Below are positions 43,140-54,312 of a DNA stretch of 64,000 bases, one piece after another; the first letter of the stretch is position 1, and the number at the start of each line of letters is the position of its first letter. Origin of the DNA: Orientallactaga sibirica (lineage: Eukaryota > Chordata > Mammalia > Rodentia > Dipodidae); assembly GCA_036365145.1 (NCBI GenBank), contig JAEOAD010000888.1, positions 806,001-870,000 on the forward strand, written 5' to 3'. The notes under the pieces were generated by a model that was given only the letters and a program-made list of their open reading frames with translations, was not told the origin of the DNA and ran no database searches. Position numbers and translations under genes: made by a program.

Positions 43140-43360
43140 ATCTGAGACAGAGTGTCATGTATCCCAGGCTGTTTTTTTTAACTTTATAGGAAGCCAGAAT
43201 TGATCTTGACTATCAAAATCCTCTTGTCTGCTATCTTCTGAGTGTTGGGATTGCCAGTGTGTGCCACCATGCCCACTTTATGTGGTACTGGGATAGAACT
43301 TAGGGCTTTACGCATGCTAGGCAAGCAGTCTACTAACTGAGTTATATCCCCAGCTGCAAG
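43140..43360 (-). mobile_element. Diverged B1/B4-like SINE
   Basis: CTGAGACAGAGTGTCATGTATCCCAGGCTG...GTGTGTGCCACCATGCCC...GGCAAGCAGTCTACTAACTGAG. Confidence 0.6.
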
Positions 43361-43611
43361 TACACTACCAACTCATCTACATCCCCAGCCTCAAGAGACT
43401 TTTTTTTTTTGCTTAGCATCTCTCACAGGAGGTCTCACTCAGGAAACCAGCACTCTCTCCACTGAGCTCATATACAATCATGTGACACACACTTCTCATC
43501 AGCTGTCCTCTTGTGCCTCAAACTCACAGCCATGCCTGAGCTCAGCCAGAACCTTTTCCATTGTAATGTTTCTTGACATGATTCTTCTGTTTCCCCCGCC
43601 TCCTTCTCCTC

Positions 43612-43720
43612 CTCCTTCTTGGAGATAGGGTCCTACTGCGTTGTCCCTGGGGCTTGTAATCCTCCTGTCTTGGCTTCCTGAGTGCTGGGATCACAGGCGT
43701 GTGCTACCACAACCAGCTTT
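43612..43720 (-). mobile_element. Old B1 SINE
   Basis: GGAGATAGGGTCCTACTGCGTTGTCC...GTGCTGGGATCACAGGCGTGTGCTACC. Confidence 0.7.
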
Positions 43721-43740
43721 TCCCTTCTTAATTGTGTAAC

Positions 43741-43905
43741 TTTTTTTTTTTTTGTTTTTTTTGTTTTTTGAGGTAGGGTCTCACTCTGGTCTAGGCTGAC
43801 CTGGAATGAACTATGTAGTCTCAGGGTGGCCTCGAACTCACGGTGATCCTCCTACCTCTGCCTCCCAAGTGCTGGGATTAAAGGTGTGTGCCACCACGCC
43901 CGGCT
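43741..43905 (-). mobile_element. B1 SINE, well preserved
   Basis: GAGGTAGGGTCTCACTCTGGTCTAGG...GTGTGTGCCACCACGCCCGGC. Perfect flanks TTAATTGTGTAACTTTTT on both sides. Confidence 0.96.
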
Positions 43906-44099
43906 TAATTGTGTAACTTTTTGTCTGGAACTTTATGTTAGCCTTTGGTTTAAGATCTCCACTCCTCAGGAACCAGTTTATTTCTGCGGAGCAGGCTTAG
44001 TTCACCCTTCAGTGCTTGTCCTCACTGCCACAGAGGAAATACCAGAATTTGGGCCCAATTTCTTATTTTTTTTTCAAAAAAATTTTTTATTTATTTTTA

Positions 44100-44268
44100 T
44101 TTATTTATTTTTTTTGTTTGTTTGTTTTTTGCGAGGTAGGGTCTCACACTGATTCAGGCTGACCTGGAATTAACTATGCAGTCTCAGGGTGGCCTTGAAC
44201 TCTTGGCGATCCTCCTACCTCTGCCTCCCGAGTGCTGGGATTAAAGGCGTGCGCCACCACGCCCGGCT
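44100..44268 (-). mobile_element. B1 SINE, well preserved
   Basis: GCGAGGTAGGGTCTCACACTGATTCAGG...GTGCGCCACCACGCCCGGC. AAATTTTTTATTTATTTAT flanks show it inserted into the tail of the SINE at 44270-44494. Confidence 0.95.
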
Positions 44269-44269
44269 A

Positions 44270-44299
44270 AATTTTTTATTTATTTATGAGAGAGAAAAA

Positions 44300-44344
<45 letters not shown>

Positions 44345-44494
44345 GGCTCACCAGGACCTCTAGCCACTGTAAACAAACTCCAGACACATGCACCATCTTG
44401 TGCATCTGGCTTTACATGGGTACTGGGGAATTGAACCCTGGTCCTTAGGCTTTGCAGCCAAGTGCTTTAACCACTGGGAAATCTCTCCAGCCCT
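44270..44494 (-). mobile_element. tRNA-derived SINE, subfamily A, with (GA)n
   Basis: Reverse copy with (GA)n at about 44303-44340 and CACCAGGACCTCTAGCC. Its tail is split by the B1 at 44100-44268. Confidence 0.9.
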
Positions 44495-44632
44495 TATTCT
44501 TATCACCACCTCTTAGCAAATAATTTCAGAGAAGACTTAATGAGTGCTAGAAAAGAAACCATGTGTGTCTGAATTCTAGCCTCAGGTCTACAAACTTTAT
44601 TGATGGCAACTTCCTTTTTAAAGACAATTTGA

Positions 44633-44818
44633 GGCTGGAGAGATGGCTTAGTGGTTAAGGTGCCTGCTTGCTAAGCCTAAGAACCCGGTTCCAATCTCCA
44701 GGTCCCACGTTTAGCCACATGCAGTGACGCAAGGGTGCAATGCTGCACTTTCCCACAAGGGGGCGCACGCATCTGGATTTCATTCACAGCAGCTGAGAGA
44801 CTGCTGGTGCGCCCATTT

Positions 44819-44861
<43 letters not shown>

Positions 44862-44884
44862 GTGTCTCTCTCTCAAAAAAAATT
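44633..44884 (+). mobile_element. tRNA-derived SINE, subfamily B (first of three)
   Basis: GGCTGGAGAGATGGCTTAGTGGTTAAGGTGCC...with CCACAAGGGGGCGC at 44753-44766. Confidence 0.94.
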
Positions 44885-44899
44885 AAAAGACAATTTGAG

Positions 44900-45131
44900 G
44901 GCTGGAGATATGGCTTAGTGGTTAATGCACTTGCTTACAAAACCAGAGTACCCAGGTTTGATTCTCCAGGACCCATGTAAGCCAAATGCAAAAAGTGCCA
45001 CATGCATCTGGAGTTCTTTTGTAGCCACTGGAGGCCCTGGTGCACCCATTTTCTCTTTCTCTCTCTTTCTCTCTCTCACTGCTTCTTTCTCTCTTAAATA
45101 AATAAATAAAAATAAAATATTAAAATTTTTT
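44900..45131 (+). mobile_element. tRNA-derived SINE, subfamily A (second of three)
   Basis: GGCTGGAGATATGGCTTAGTGG...AAATAAATAAATAAAAATAAAATATT tail. Confidence 0.93.
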
Positions 45132-45146
45132 AAAAGACAATTTGAG

Positions 45147-45340
45147 GGCTGGAGAGATGGTTCAGTGGTTAAGGCATTTGCCTGAAAAAACCTAATTACC
45201 TGAGTTCAATTCCCCAGTACTCACATAAAGCCAGATGCACAAAGTGGCATATGTATCTAGAGCTCATTTGTAGCCACTGGAGGCCCTGGAGCACCCATTC
45301 TCTCTGTCTCTCTCTGTGCTTGCACATAAATAAATAATTA
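45147..45340 (+). mobile_element. tRNA-derived SINE, subfamily A (third of three)
   Basis: GGCTGGAGAGATGGTTCAGTGG...CATAAATAAATAATT tail. Confidence 0.92.
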
Positions 45341-45414
45341 AAAAAAGGCAATTTGTATTTTAGTGTTGTAGCATGTCTTTCCTTACAAAGATGGAATTCA
45401 GAGTTAGAATTGTA

Positions 45415-45560
45415 GATTTAGTTCTGGCTGTGTAACCTCACAAAATTCACTTTAGCAAAATCTTCTGGGTTTCAATTTCTTCCCTCTGCAAAACAGGAAT
45501 AAAAATCTTAGTGATTACAAAGAGAAAATGATATAAAGTTACGTGAAAAGCACTTATTCC
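45415..45560 (+). mobile_element. MIR SINE
   Basis: GTTCTGGCTGTGTAACCTC...TTTCAATTTCTTCCCTCTGCAAAACAGGAATAAAAATC...GAAAAGCACTT. Confidence 0.8.
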
Positions 45561-46512
45561 CTTAAACCAGTGTACGAGCACATATTTTTCAAAGGCAGGA
45601 GAAAAATTGAAGCCCTGCCTAAAATACCTTTGTGCCCTGAATTTTTTTCACCTCTGCCATTCTATCATTGTTTCTCTCTTTTATCCAGAATCCTCTTCTG
45701 TGCCCCTGCCTAGAGGCTTTGAATAGCTACAGCCCCTGCAATGAGAACTCAGGACTCAGAAAGTGGCCCAAGAGGCACTTACAACCACTATCAGGAGTTA
45801 GAACTGAACTCCATTGGAACCAGTTCATCTGGATTAGTGAGCTGCAGGGTCCCTGCTAGTCTCTGATATGGCCCAGCACAGAAGAAGAGCTGGGTCAGGC
45901 GTGAGGTACAGCTATTGTCAAGCTAGAGATGATCCCTCCCTCTGTGCCTAGCAAGGAGCAGATCCCCTTTCTAGAAGCATGGGGCAGGATAATAAGCCCA
46001 TTGCTAGGGGCAAGCCCCACAGAAAGGTGGAGAACCCATCAATCAGACTGGTACCCATAGCAAAGTTCCACAGTGAGCTGTGCTGGGATGGACCATGTCC
46101 ATGGGACACATGTCAGTTAGTCATGATCCAGTTATCCAGGTGTAGTCAATCATGATTTGGCCAGATATACATCAACCAGACACATGCCATTCAGGCAGAT
46201 TTATTTTCAGGCCATAGAGGCACATGAAAGTAAAATAAATGTGAGTCATATACATGCCAACCGTATACATTTTATTTGGTCAAACATTCTATTGAGTGGG
46301 CAATATGTGCCCAGTAAAAGAAGTTTCTAGAAGTCCTTCCATCCTCTCCTGCTTTTCTCTTGCACTTTCACTTTGTGGCCAAGTTAATTTTTCTGTAGCC
46401 TGATGACTATTACACATGTCCGTGTATACCGAGACATAGTGACAAGTGACAGGAGTCAAATCAAGTGGGCTTACATCTTGCTCTGAGATTGTGTTCGAAA
46501 GTTGCTAGGTCT
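45561..46512. other. Intergenic sequence, nothing recognised
   Basis: Degenerate ATCAAGTC/CAGACACATG-type short repeats around 46100-46280 suggest an old, unidentified element. Confidence 0.35.
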
Positions 46513-46865
46513 TGGGCTGGGCAGATAGCTCAGGTGGTAAAGGGCTTGCCATGCAAGCAGGAGAACTTGAGTTCAATGCTCTGGAATCCATGTAAAAAAA
46601 AAAAAAAGCTGAATGTTGTGATCCCACTTGTAACCCAGCACCGGGGAGGCAGAGAGCAGAGAGTCACTGGGGCTTGCTGGTCAGCCATTTTAACCTACTT
46701 GGTGAGCTCCAGGCCAGTGAAAGACCCTGTGTCAAAGGAAGTGGACACTGTTCCTAAGGACAAACATCTAAGGTTGTCTGCTGGCATTCACATGCACAAA
46801 TATAGACATGCATAGGCATGTCCACATGCACATGCGTGTGTACACACACACACACACACACACAC
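46513..46865 (+). mobile_element. B4-like chimeric SINE with (CA)n end
   Basis: GGGCTGGGCAGATAGCTCAGGTGGTAAAGGGCTTGCC..., A-run, then a B1-like AGCACCGGGGAGGCAGAG...CCTGTGTCAAAGG. Ends with (CA)n at 46843-46865. Confidence 0.75.
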
Positions 46866-46929
46866 ATCAGTAGGGAGTTGACAAAGGGACCCACTTGCCT
46901 GAGCAATCTTCTTTTCCTCAGCCCAGCAC

Positions 46930-47290
46930 TTGCAACTTTATCTTCGGTCGTAGTCCAGCCACGATGCTATAACAGACACTATGGCCTGGGTACCTTACAC
47001 ACAATGGACATTTATTTCTCACAGTTCTGAAGACTGGAAAGCCTAAGATCAAGGCAATGATAGGTTCAATTGGTCTCTACTTCCAATATGATGCCTGAAG
47101 TGTCATGTCCTCAGGTGGCAGAAGGGACAGCAGGGCAACGGAGGGTCGATTCACTCCCCTCAGTCCTTTTATAGGGTGACTGAAGGAGCCCCAATATTGT
47201 CTCATGATAGCCTAAGGGAGCCACCAGTCGTGCTGGGGATTAAGCCTCGGCATGCATGTTGGAGAGGGCAGACACGAACCATAAGCAGAA
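46930..47290 (-). mobile_element. Old LTR-like repeat, reverse orientation
   Basis: ATGCTATAACAGACACTATGGCCTGGGTACC...ATTTATTTCTCACAGTTCTGAAGACTGGAAAGCC, a widespread mammalian repeat 3' end reversed. Family not assigned. Confidence 0.6.
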
Positions 47291-48008
47291 TAGTTCATTG
47301 TAACAGATGTCTGTTCATCCACCTGACCATCTGAGGGCTGAGGTGGCTTGCACAGAAGGACAATGCAATATAAAAATAATATATAAGTAATAATATAAGT
47401 GATAACCAACATTAGAATCACAGTAAGTATGGCCAAATGTTCACAGTGGGCAGGGCATGTATGGAGGAGCAGAATGGAAGAGCCAAGTCTCCCTTCCTAT
47501 GGTTCCTCTGCAGCATAAGCATAAGTGATCTGCAAAATGCCATTTCAATCATCTCTCTTCCTCTGAGAATGGAACTGAACTTAGTGAATGAGATGCTCTA
47601 TAAAGAGGTGGCTCCTTTGCATCACCAGATGGGTTGCAAAGGAAACTCAGTGTTGAAATGCATTTGGTCCAGCTCCCAGAGCTCAGATTAATTCCAGGCA
47701 TGATTATGTAACAAAACTCCAGGGCCTCTGTCCCTGGTGTTCTGGGTCTTGGAGGCAGGGAGAGGAGTCACACCAGAGCTGGCTAGTTCTGCCCTCCTGG
47801 GAATTGCTTGACTGTGTCTCTGCCTATCTCTGCATCCAAGGGTGCCATTCTGGAAATTTGGAATTGAACATGGTGGGAGAATTTACGCCAGAGAGATTGG
47901 TAGATGCTACAAATCTGACATTTCCCCCTGCCCTGTCATTGCCCATGAGAGCTAGCTGGAGAGGGCAGTGGAGAGGCATTGGTGTTGAAGGCTCTTGCTT
48001 CAGAATTC
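47291..48008. other. Intergenic sequence, nothing recognised
   Basis: No repeat or gene identified. Confidence 0.4.
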
Positions 48009-48215
48009 AAGAGTTGGCTTAGCAGTTAAGACACTTTCCTGCAAAGTCAAAGGACCTCAGTTTGATTCCCCAGAACCCACATAAGCCAGATGCACAAAGG
48101 GGCACATGCATCTGGAGTTAGTTTGCAGTGGCTGGAGGCCCTGGTGCACCCATTCTCTCTCTCTCTCTCTCTCTCTTTATCTCAAATAAATAAATATAAA
48201 ACTAATTTTAAAAAG
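48009..48215 (+). mobile_element. tRNA-derived SINE, subfamily A
   Basis: AGAGTTGGCTTAGCAGTTAAGACACTTTCC...CTCAAATAAATAAATATAAAAC tail. Confidence 0.9.
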
Positions 48216-48494
48216 TTTTTTTTTTTTAAAAAAAAAGAAAAGGGTGCAGACAAATTTAGAGGTCTCAAATAGTGGGTTCCGGGGCCATTTTGAAGGTTGT
48301 TCAGCTAAGAGGCAGAGGCAGCTGGAGTTTCTTTTACAATTCAAACTTCTACTGGCCTTCCAATATTCATCTTCCCTTCTTCCTTAGATAAAAACCAAAC
48401 CCTGCTTTGTTGATAGGAAGGCAATGTGTGCAGCAAGGAGATTTATTTTCCAGCAATCTTTATAGTTAGAGGTGTGAAAAAAATGTGTTTTTCG
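48216..48494. other. Intergenic sequence, nothing recognised
   Basis: A/T runs at its left edge only. Confidence 0.4.
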
Positions 48495-48728
48495 GGCTGG
48501 AGAGTTGGCTTAGCGGTTAAGGCACCTGCCTGCTAAGCCTAAGAATGCCAGTTCCAATCTCCAGGTCCCACATTTAGCCAGATGAAAAGTAACACAAGGG
48601 CACAATGCTGCACTTGCCCACAAGGGGGCACACACATCTGGAGTTTGTTTGCAGTGGCTGAGAGGCTGCTGGTGCACCCATTCTCTATCTGTCTTCCTCT
48701 CCCTCTCTCTCTGTCTCTCTCCAAAAAA
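48495..48728 (+). mobile_element. tRNA-derived SINE, subfamily B
   Basis: GGGCTGGAGAGTTGGCTTAGCGG..., core decayed to CCACAAGGGGGCAC. AAATGTGTTTTTC / AAAGTGTTTTTTTC flanks it. Confidence 0.92.
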
Positions 48729-48788
48729 AGTGTTTTTTTCCTCTCTCTATCTACCTCTTTCTCTCTCTTAAATAAATAAATAAATAGT

Positions 48789-48950
48789 TTTTTTTTTTTT
48801 TTTTAAGTTTTTCGAGGTAGGATCTCACTCTAGCCCAGGCTGACCTGGAATTCACTTTGTAGTCTCAGGGCGGCCTTGAACTCATGGCAATCATCCTACT
48901 TCTGCCTCCCAAGTACTGGGATTAAAGGCATGAGCCACCAAACCTGGCAA
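48789..48950 (-). mobile_element. B1 SINE
   Basis: CGAGGTAGGATCTCACTCTAGCCCAGG...GCATGAGCCACCAAACCTGGC. AATAAATA flanks it. Confidence 0.92.
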
Positions 48951-48977
48951 TAAATATAATTTTTTTTAGAAAATAAA

Positions 48978-49178
48978 GGGCTGGAGAGATGACTCAGGGG
49001 TGAAGGCACTTGCCTATGAAGCCTAGGGGCCCAGGTTTGATTCCCCAGTACCCATGTAAAGTACCCATGTGTCTGGAGTTCATTTGCAGTGGTTAGAGGC
49101 CCTGGCACACCCATTTTCTCCCTCTCTGCCTCTTTTTCTCTCTCTGTCAAATAAACAAATAAAATATTTTTTAAAAAA
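48978..49178 (+). mobile_element. tRNA-derived SINE, subfamily A, internal deletion
   Basis: GGGCTGGAGAGATGACTCAGGGG..., with ACCCATGTAAAGTACCCATGTG at a small rearrangement. Confidence 0.9.
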
Positions 49179-49189
49179 TATAAGTGTAA

Positions 49190-49300
49190 GATCCGGGCAT
49201 GGCAGCTCATGATTGTCATATCTGTACTCAGGAGGCTGGGTAGGAGGACCACCTCAAGTTCAAGGCTAGCCTGTCTCAACAAATAGACAAATAAGTGTAA
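49190..49300 (+). mobile_element. Old B1-like SINE
   Basis: ATCCGGGCATGGCAGCTCATGATTGTCATATCTGTACTCAGGAGGC...GCCTGTCTCAACAAATAG. Confidence 0.65.
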
Positions 49301-49389
49301 GTTATTGGTCCAAGTGTTAAGGGTAATCTCCTCAAAGGAGGTTGACTTGGTGAGGAGCAGGGTTTTCTTGCTATCTTTCCTCTCTTTCT

Positions 49390-49560
49390 GACTAGAACAT
49401 AGATGTCATAATTGGCACCCCAGAAGCCACTTTGGACCATGAAGATGGAACTATGGACTCAGGATTGTGCAGCAGAAAGACAAAAGGATCCTCAGTTCCT
49501 AAGAACATAATGGAGCTGCTGTACCAGCCTTGATCTATCCAGACCTCTTTAATTTGAGAA
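49390..49560 (+). mobile_element. Old unclassified interspersed repeat
   Basis: GAACATAGATGTCATAATTGGCACCCCAGAAGCCACTTTGGACCATGAAGATGG parallels about 15200-15260. Class not assigned. Confidence 0.45.
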
Positions 49561-49894
49561 ACTAATTCTTTATTTAAACTAGTATGCTCAGCAAAACAAC
49601 CAGTGAAGAACATTACTGGTAGGTGGCTCACTTATACATTCATTGTACTGTAGCAAAAGTCAGTAAGGGCCTATAAGGATGTGTGAGGGGGTTTATACTT
49701 ATTCTCCAAACCCCAGCTATAAAACAACATGTTTAGTCTCAGCCCCTTGGTCCTGGGTTGTAAGAGAAACAGGATGGAGGAGAGGCAGGGAGCTTGGCTT
49801 GGCTAGTGCTGCTCTCAGCTGGTGGGAGAACAGCAGCGGGCCAGGGCAGGCTCTCCTGCCAGGAACCAGGGAAGCGAGAACAATGGGAACAGGA

Positions 49895-50100
49895 ACTGAC
49901 AACCCTCTGTGCACCAAGCAAGGGTTCTCTCACTTATATCTCATGGAAAACCCCTTGTCATGGGGACCGTGTATGCGCTGATTTACTGATGGTAAGATTA
50001 GCTCAGAAAATGAATAATTTTCTAAGGTAGAGCAGCTAGGAAAGAGGAGAGTTTGGACTTCAACTTGTTGGGCTCTCACGTGGTGCTTGCTCTGTGCTAT
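49895..50100 (-). mobile_element. MIR-like SINE
   Basis: CTCTCACTTATATCTCATGG...GATGGTAAGATTAGCTCAGAAAATGAAT...GTTTGGACTTCAAC, reversed MIR order. Confidence 0.55.
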
Positions 50101-51219
50101 GCTGCCTTTAGACAGAGGTGAGAGAAGGGAAGCACACTCATGAATGACACTCGCAGAGCCACAGGGAGAGAGAGGCCCACACTGAGGAGGCTTGCCTTGA
50201 GCGCCACGTTCTGTGACCAGGACAGCAGTGTGGCCTCCATAGCTGTGTTTCTCTTCTTCTAGAAGAATAAATTGTTATTATTATACTGAGCACATCTGTT
50301 CAAATGCTACATTTCCTATCTTCCCTACATTAGTGTGACCAGAGAATAGATTTGTCCCAAAGAAGACACAAGTGAAGGCTGTACCACGACCCTGACACAG
50401 CTCGAGGTACCGTTTGAGCTGTGAGAAAGCTGGGAATAGGAAAGATACCTAGGTCTCCAGCTCAGGCAGGTTCGAATCCTCTTTAGCTCCTGAGAGACTG
50501 GAGGTATGAAGGCACAATGGCTAGCCAGTGTGATAACAGAATTTTGACCTATAGCTTGTGATGTAACCAGTCTACAAGTTAGCTTCCCCAAGTCTCTTCC
50601 TGCTTCGTTCAGATACATGTGCCCAAACCAGACTTCACAGAGCCTGCTTCCAGCTTCCTAATGCCAACAGCCTTGATTTGGGACACATCTGATGCCTTTC
50701 TTCCCTTTGTCCCATTAGAAAGCTCCCACCCACCCCACCCCCCGGCAAATGCAAGGTCCCTTGCTATCACAAGCTCTGAGTCAAGAGCCCTGCTTGTCCT
50801 TGCTTGGGGGGTTGTTATTTACTGCTCTTTCTGCTGAGTGGAATGCAGGATGGGTGTGCTGACCTCAGCTGGAGTGTATTCCCTCTGGTAGATGCAAGGA
50901 TCCCGCGTCTCTGGTGCCAGGGACCAGCCACTTGCTCTGAGATATTAGTGATGGAGAAGCACACTTCAACCTCTTTTAACATACTCCTTTGAGTTTCTGG
51001 TTTCAGCAGCATAACCAAACACACATATACAATACACACACATACACACACTCTGTGGAGCCTCTTTGAGTCTTAGATTGACTAGTGAAACTTCAGCTAT
51101 TTAACCTGTACTAATTTGGAACTTGAGCAAGTTTGCCCTGGAGCAGCCTGGGTGACAGGGAACATTTGCACAGGATTAAAAAATCTGAGATTGCTGAGCA
51201 GATTCATGTACTCTGATTT
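50101..51219. other. Intergenic sequence, nothing recognised
   Basis: About 1.1 kb without an identified repeat. A short (AC)-rich run lies near 51020-51050. Confidence 0.4.
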
Positions 51220-51330
51220 TACTCATTTAAACTAGGATTTTCCAGGCACTTTAGCATTCCTCATTTGCATAGAATGATTGATATGCTAATCATAATAGAG
51301 TCATACCTATTCATTAAGGCTGGAAGGCTG
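51220..51330. promoter_or_regulatory. Candidate POU/homeodomain enhancer core
   Basis: In 28 bp: ATTTGCAT (51263-51270, POU octamer core), TGATTGAT (51275-51282, PBX/HOX-type) and ATGCTAAT (51283-51290, octamer variant). Non-repeat flanks. Function is inferred only. Confidence 0.38.
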
Positions 51331-52039
51331 TTTAGTCGGGGCAGTCTGTGGGTGCTGGTAAATGCAGAGAATGAAAGTGTATCCATGCACACAAAATGCA
51401 GAATTTTTACCAAATCTGATGGAACTCTTCTCAAGTCAGGATAAACAAGTACATTGTACTGACTCTTTTTCAGATGCTTTCTTTATGCCCTTGTGAGATT
51501 CTATCTTTCTGTGGATATGACTTTTGCTAGCATGTGGCTCAGGTCCCAGGATACCAAATGCATTGGATCGGGTAGCTTTCTGGGCAGTTCATTACCATCT
51601 GCATACCCCTCCTTCTTCTGGTCATCAGGGGCTCAGGGCCCAGGTTCTGGGAGGTAATGGCTCCTCCTTTTTCCACGTCATTCTTTCACACCGTCAGAGA
51701 AAGCGCAGAGGGGCAAACACACAGCATTCACTTCTCAGCACTGAGGTGGAAGATCCACACCCGGAGCCAATGCAGTAAGTCACACCCTGGTTTTCCGGGC
51801 ATCTACAGTAGACATTTGTAAACTTCTTTTGCTAAAAAGCTCTGATTCCTCACTTGGCCCACATGGGAACTAAAGGCAGAGTGCCTCTCGGCATCTCCGT
51901 CTTTGTTCATCTCCGCAGCTGGCTCCTTTACTGCAGGCCGCTTGCTCACCTCCACGTGTAGGCACATGAATCATGCAAAGCGTGTCTATCTAGAAACAAC
52001 GATGCCTGAGCTACCTTCCTCCCCTTCAGGGCTAAAGGC
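51331..52039. other. Intergenic sequence, nothing recognised
   Basis: The 84-codon frame at 51524-51778 has no recognisable domain. Confidence 0.4.
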
Positions 52040-52150
52040 ACGCAGATAAGAGCAGCTCATGCCTTTAATCCTAGCACTTGGGAGTCTGAAGTAGGAGCAT
52101 CACCAGGAGTACAAGGCCAGCCTGGGCTGCACAGTGAGAACCTGTCTCAA
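52040..52150 (+). mobile_element. Old B1-like SINE
   Basis: GAGCAGCTCATGCCTTTAATCCTAGCACTTGGGAGTC...AAGGCCAGCCTGGGCTGCACAG. Confidence 0.75.
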
Positions 52151-52552
52151 CAGCAGACAGAGTAGCAGAGGCATCTCTTACTGTCAGCTGTTTATAGTGT
52201 CCTGTTCAAGACCCTGAAGGCACCTGCAGGTCTCCAGTCGTTGTCTTACACTTGTAGTCACCTCTGATCCCAGAAGAGACCACCTCCCAGGTGAGGATGA
52301 TTATAAAGGAGACGAGGACACATCCAAGAGCAGGAATTATCACCTTATGGGACCACCTTGATCTGCTTGAGCAACAAGGACTTCTTTGGACCTCCTTGCA
52401 GAACCCAAACTGAGACTGATCAAGCAGACCACACCTTGACCAACACTGCTTCATTATGTACGCGTTTTCCCCTGCCCCAATTCTTCTACTTAAACCCAGT
52501 GTTCTCATCCAAGTACTAACCAGGCCAGACCCTGCTTCCTTCTGAGATCAGA
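52151..52552. other. Intergenic sequence, nothing recognised
   Basis: The 100-codon antisense frame at 52206-52508 has no family resemblance. GTTCTCATCCAAGTACTAACCAGGCC near 52500 has the look of a reversed 5S-like phrase but is too short to call. Confidence 0.35.
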
Positions 52553-52745
52553 GGCGATTATAAGAGCCACAGGGTAGGGAGAGGAGCCTTGAGGCATGGT
52601 CCCCCACACAGAGACTGACTGAGGCCTTTGGGACCCCACAATGCATGCCAATAACCCCACTAAGGAGGGCCCTCAGTGGAATGGGGACGGGGAGAGTGGA
52701 TATAAGAATATAACCTTTAAAAAAATTAATTAAGAAAAACAAACC
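52553..52745 (+). mobile_element. LINE 3' end
   Basis: ATTATAAGAGCCACAGGGTAGGGAG...GGAGGGCCCTCAGTGGAATGGGG... with an A-rich end; the reverse copy is at 36300-36680. Confidence 0.7.
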
Positions 52746-53959
52746 CAATGCTCCTTTCAACTCTCAGCAGATGGACTTGGGGGTCACTGAACCCTTTTAT
52801 CTGTTCTTCCCAATGCATCCAGGTTGGTTAAATCCCCTTCCTCTGCTTTTCTGCCCATCTCTACTCATCTTCTACTTCTCACTGCTCACATCTCTGATTG
52901 GTGTATTAGGGTAGGTGGCTGAGCCTGCTGGAGCCTGGGCTTTGGTCCCCAAACTTGATGTTAACACTTCTGCCATGCCTGATAGAACATCGAAAATCAG
53001 AGGTCCCTGGAGGTTTAGCACTCAGTCCCAGCCACTGGACCATAGGACCATTTGGGAAGCAAATCGCAGAAACGTGTTTCCTGGTCCCCAGACCTCCAGT
53101 GTCTGTTCACACACGCAGCCGTCAATCATTTGCTGTGTGCCTACTGTAAGTTAGCACGATATAGTCTTGATCCTTGAGGGGTCCATGGTGGAGTCCCATT
53201 TACACGTGTAACTATTAGGAAATATCATAAAAGCTATGAGTGAGTTATATACAAACCATCAAGCGGAGACAGAAGAGTAAGCAAATGTCAGCTTAGCAGG
53301 GGTGGCCTCACAAGTACCAAGTAAGTGACATTTGAGTGATGTCTTACTGGGAGCCTGGTTTTCTCATCAGTTGGAGATGTGGGGGAGCGCGATGAGGAAG
53401 CATTCCGAGACAAAGGAGAGGGCATGGGCTTAGGTGTGGAGGCTTGGAAAGGACACAGAAAGGAGTGTACTTGTGGAAGGTTGGAGGAGAAGGGAGGAGG
53501 AGGGAGAAGTGTATCAGAAGCTAGGGTCACCGTGGGAGGCTTGCTGGAGGGTGTGGCTGTTACTCTGAGATTCTGGGACGTGTTCAAGGCAAGGTTGGAA
53601 GCTCAAATGCCTACAGGGCCAAGCTGATGATGTATGCCAACGAGGGGACTTGGCAGGCACTGGAAGGCTGGGGAGTGCAGGCCCCATTTGGAAGTGATCG
53701 CCAATTGTCATGGTGGAGTGCAGGCTCCATGTAGCCAAGTTTCCTTTCTTTTTCTTGTTTTTAAAAAAGAACAAGAAAATGAAAATCCATGTTTTGATAT
53801 AAATGCTTCCAGGCTTTAACTGTTGGCAGCTCTTTCAAAGCATTGTGCTGACCAAGCACAAAGATATCTGATGCTCCTAAGCCCAGGGACCTGAGGTTCG
53901 GGGTTTCCAATAGAAAGTGTCTAAGCAGAGACCTTCTTGAGCCTCACTTAGGCTTTGGA
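52746..53959. other. Intergenic sequence, nothing recognised
   Basis: About 1.2 kb. A purine-rich run (GGAGGAGAAGGGAGGAGGAGG) near 53480 explains the open frames there. Confidence 0.4.
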
Positions 53960-54090
53960 AGGGAGTTGTACCTGGTGATACAGGCCTGTAATTCCAGCTA
54001 CTTGGCATGCTGAAGGTTAGAGGACTGTAAGTTCAAGGGCCACCATGGGGGAACTCAAGACTCCATCTCAAAATAAAAAATAAAAAAGCA
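53960..54090 (+). mobile_element. Old B1-like SINE
   Basis: TACCTGGTGATACAGGCCTGTAATTCCAGCTACTTGGCATGC...CTCCATCTCAAAATAAAAAATAA. Confidence 0.7.
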
Positions 54091-54092
54091 GG

Positions 54093-54305
54093 CTGGCGAG
54101 GCAGTTCAGCTGGTAAGTGCTTGCCTTACAAGCAGGAGAACCTGAGTGTAATCACCAGAATCAATTTGAAAATGCTGGGCATGGTGGCACACACTAGTAA
54201 TTCCAGCACTGGGGAGAAAGGAGGATCCCTGGGGCTCACTGGCAACTCAATTTAGTCTAATTAGTGAGCTCCGGGCCAGTGAGAGACCCTGTCTCAAAAG
54301 AAAGG
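54093..54305 (+). mobile_element. B4-like chimeric SINE
   Basis: GGCTGGCGAGGCAGTTCAGCTGGTAAGTGCTTGCC..., then TGGGCATGGTGGCACACACTAGTAATTCCAGC...GAGACCCTGTCTCAAAAG. Confidence 0.8.
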
Positions 54306-54312
54306 AGGGGAA

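Noticed and set aside
44620..45356. CRISPR-like array because of a repeated 14-bp sequence with regular spacing
   Set aside because: The repeats are SINE target duplications in a mammalian genome and the 'spacers' are SINE copies.
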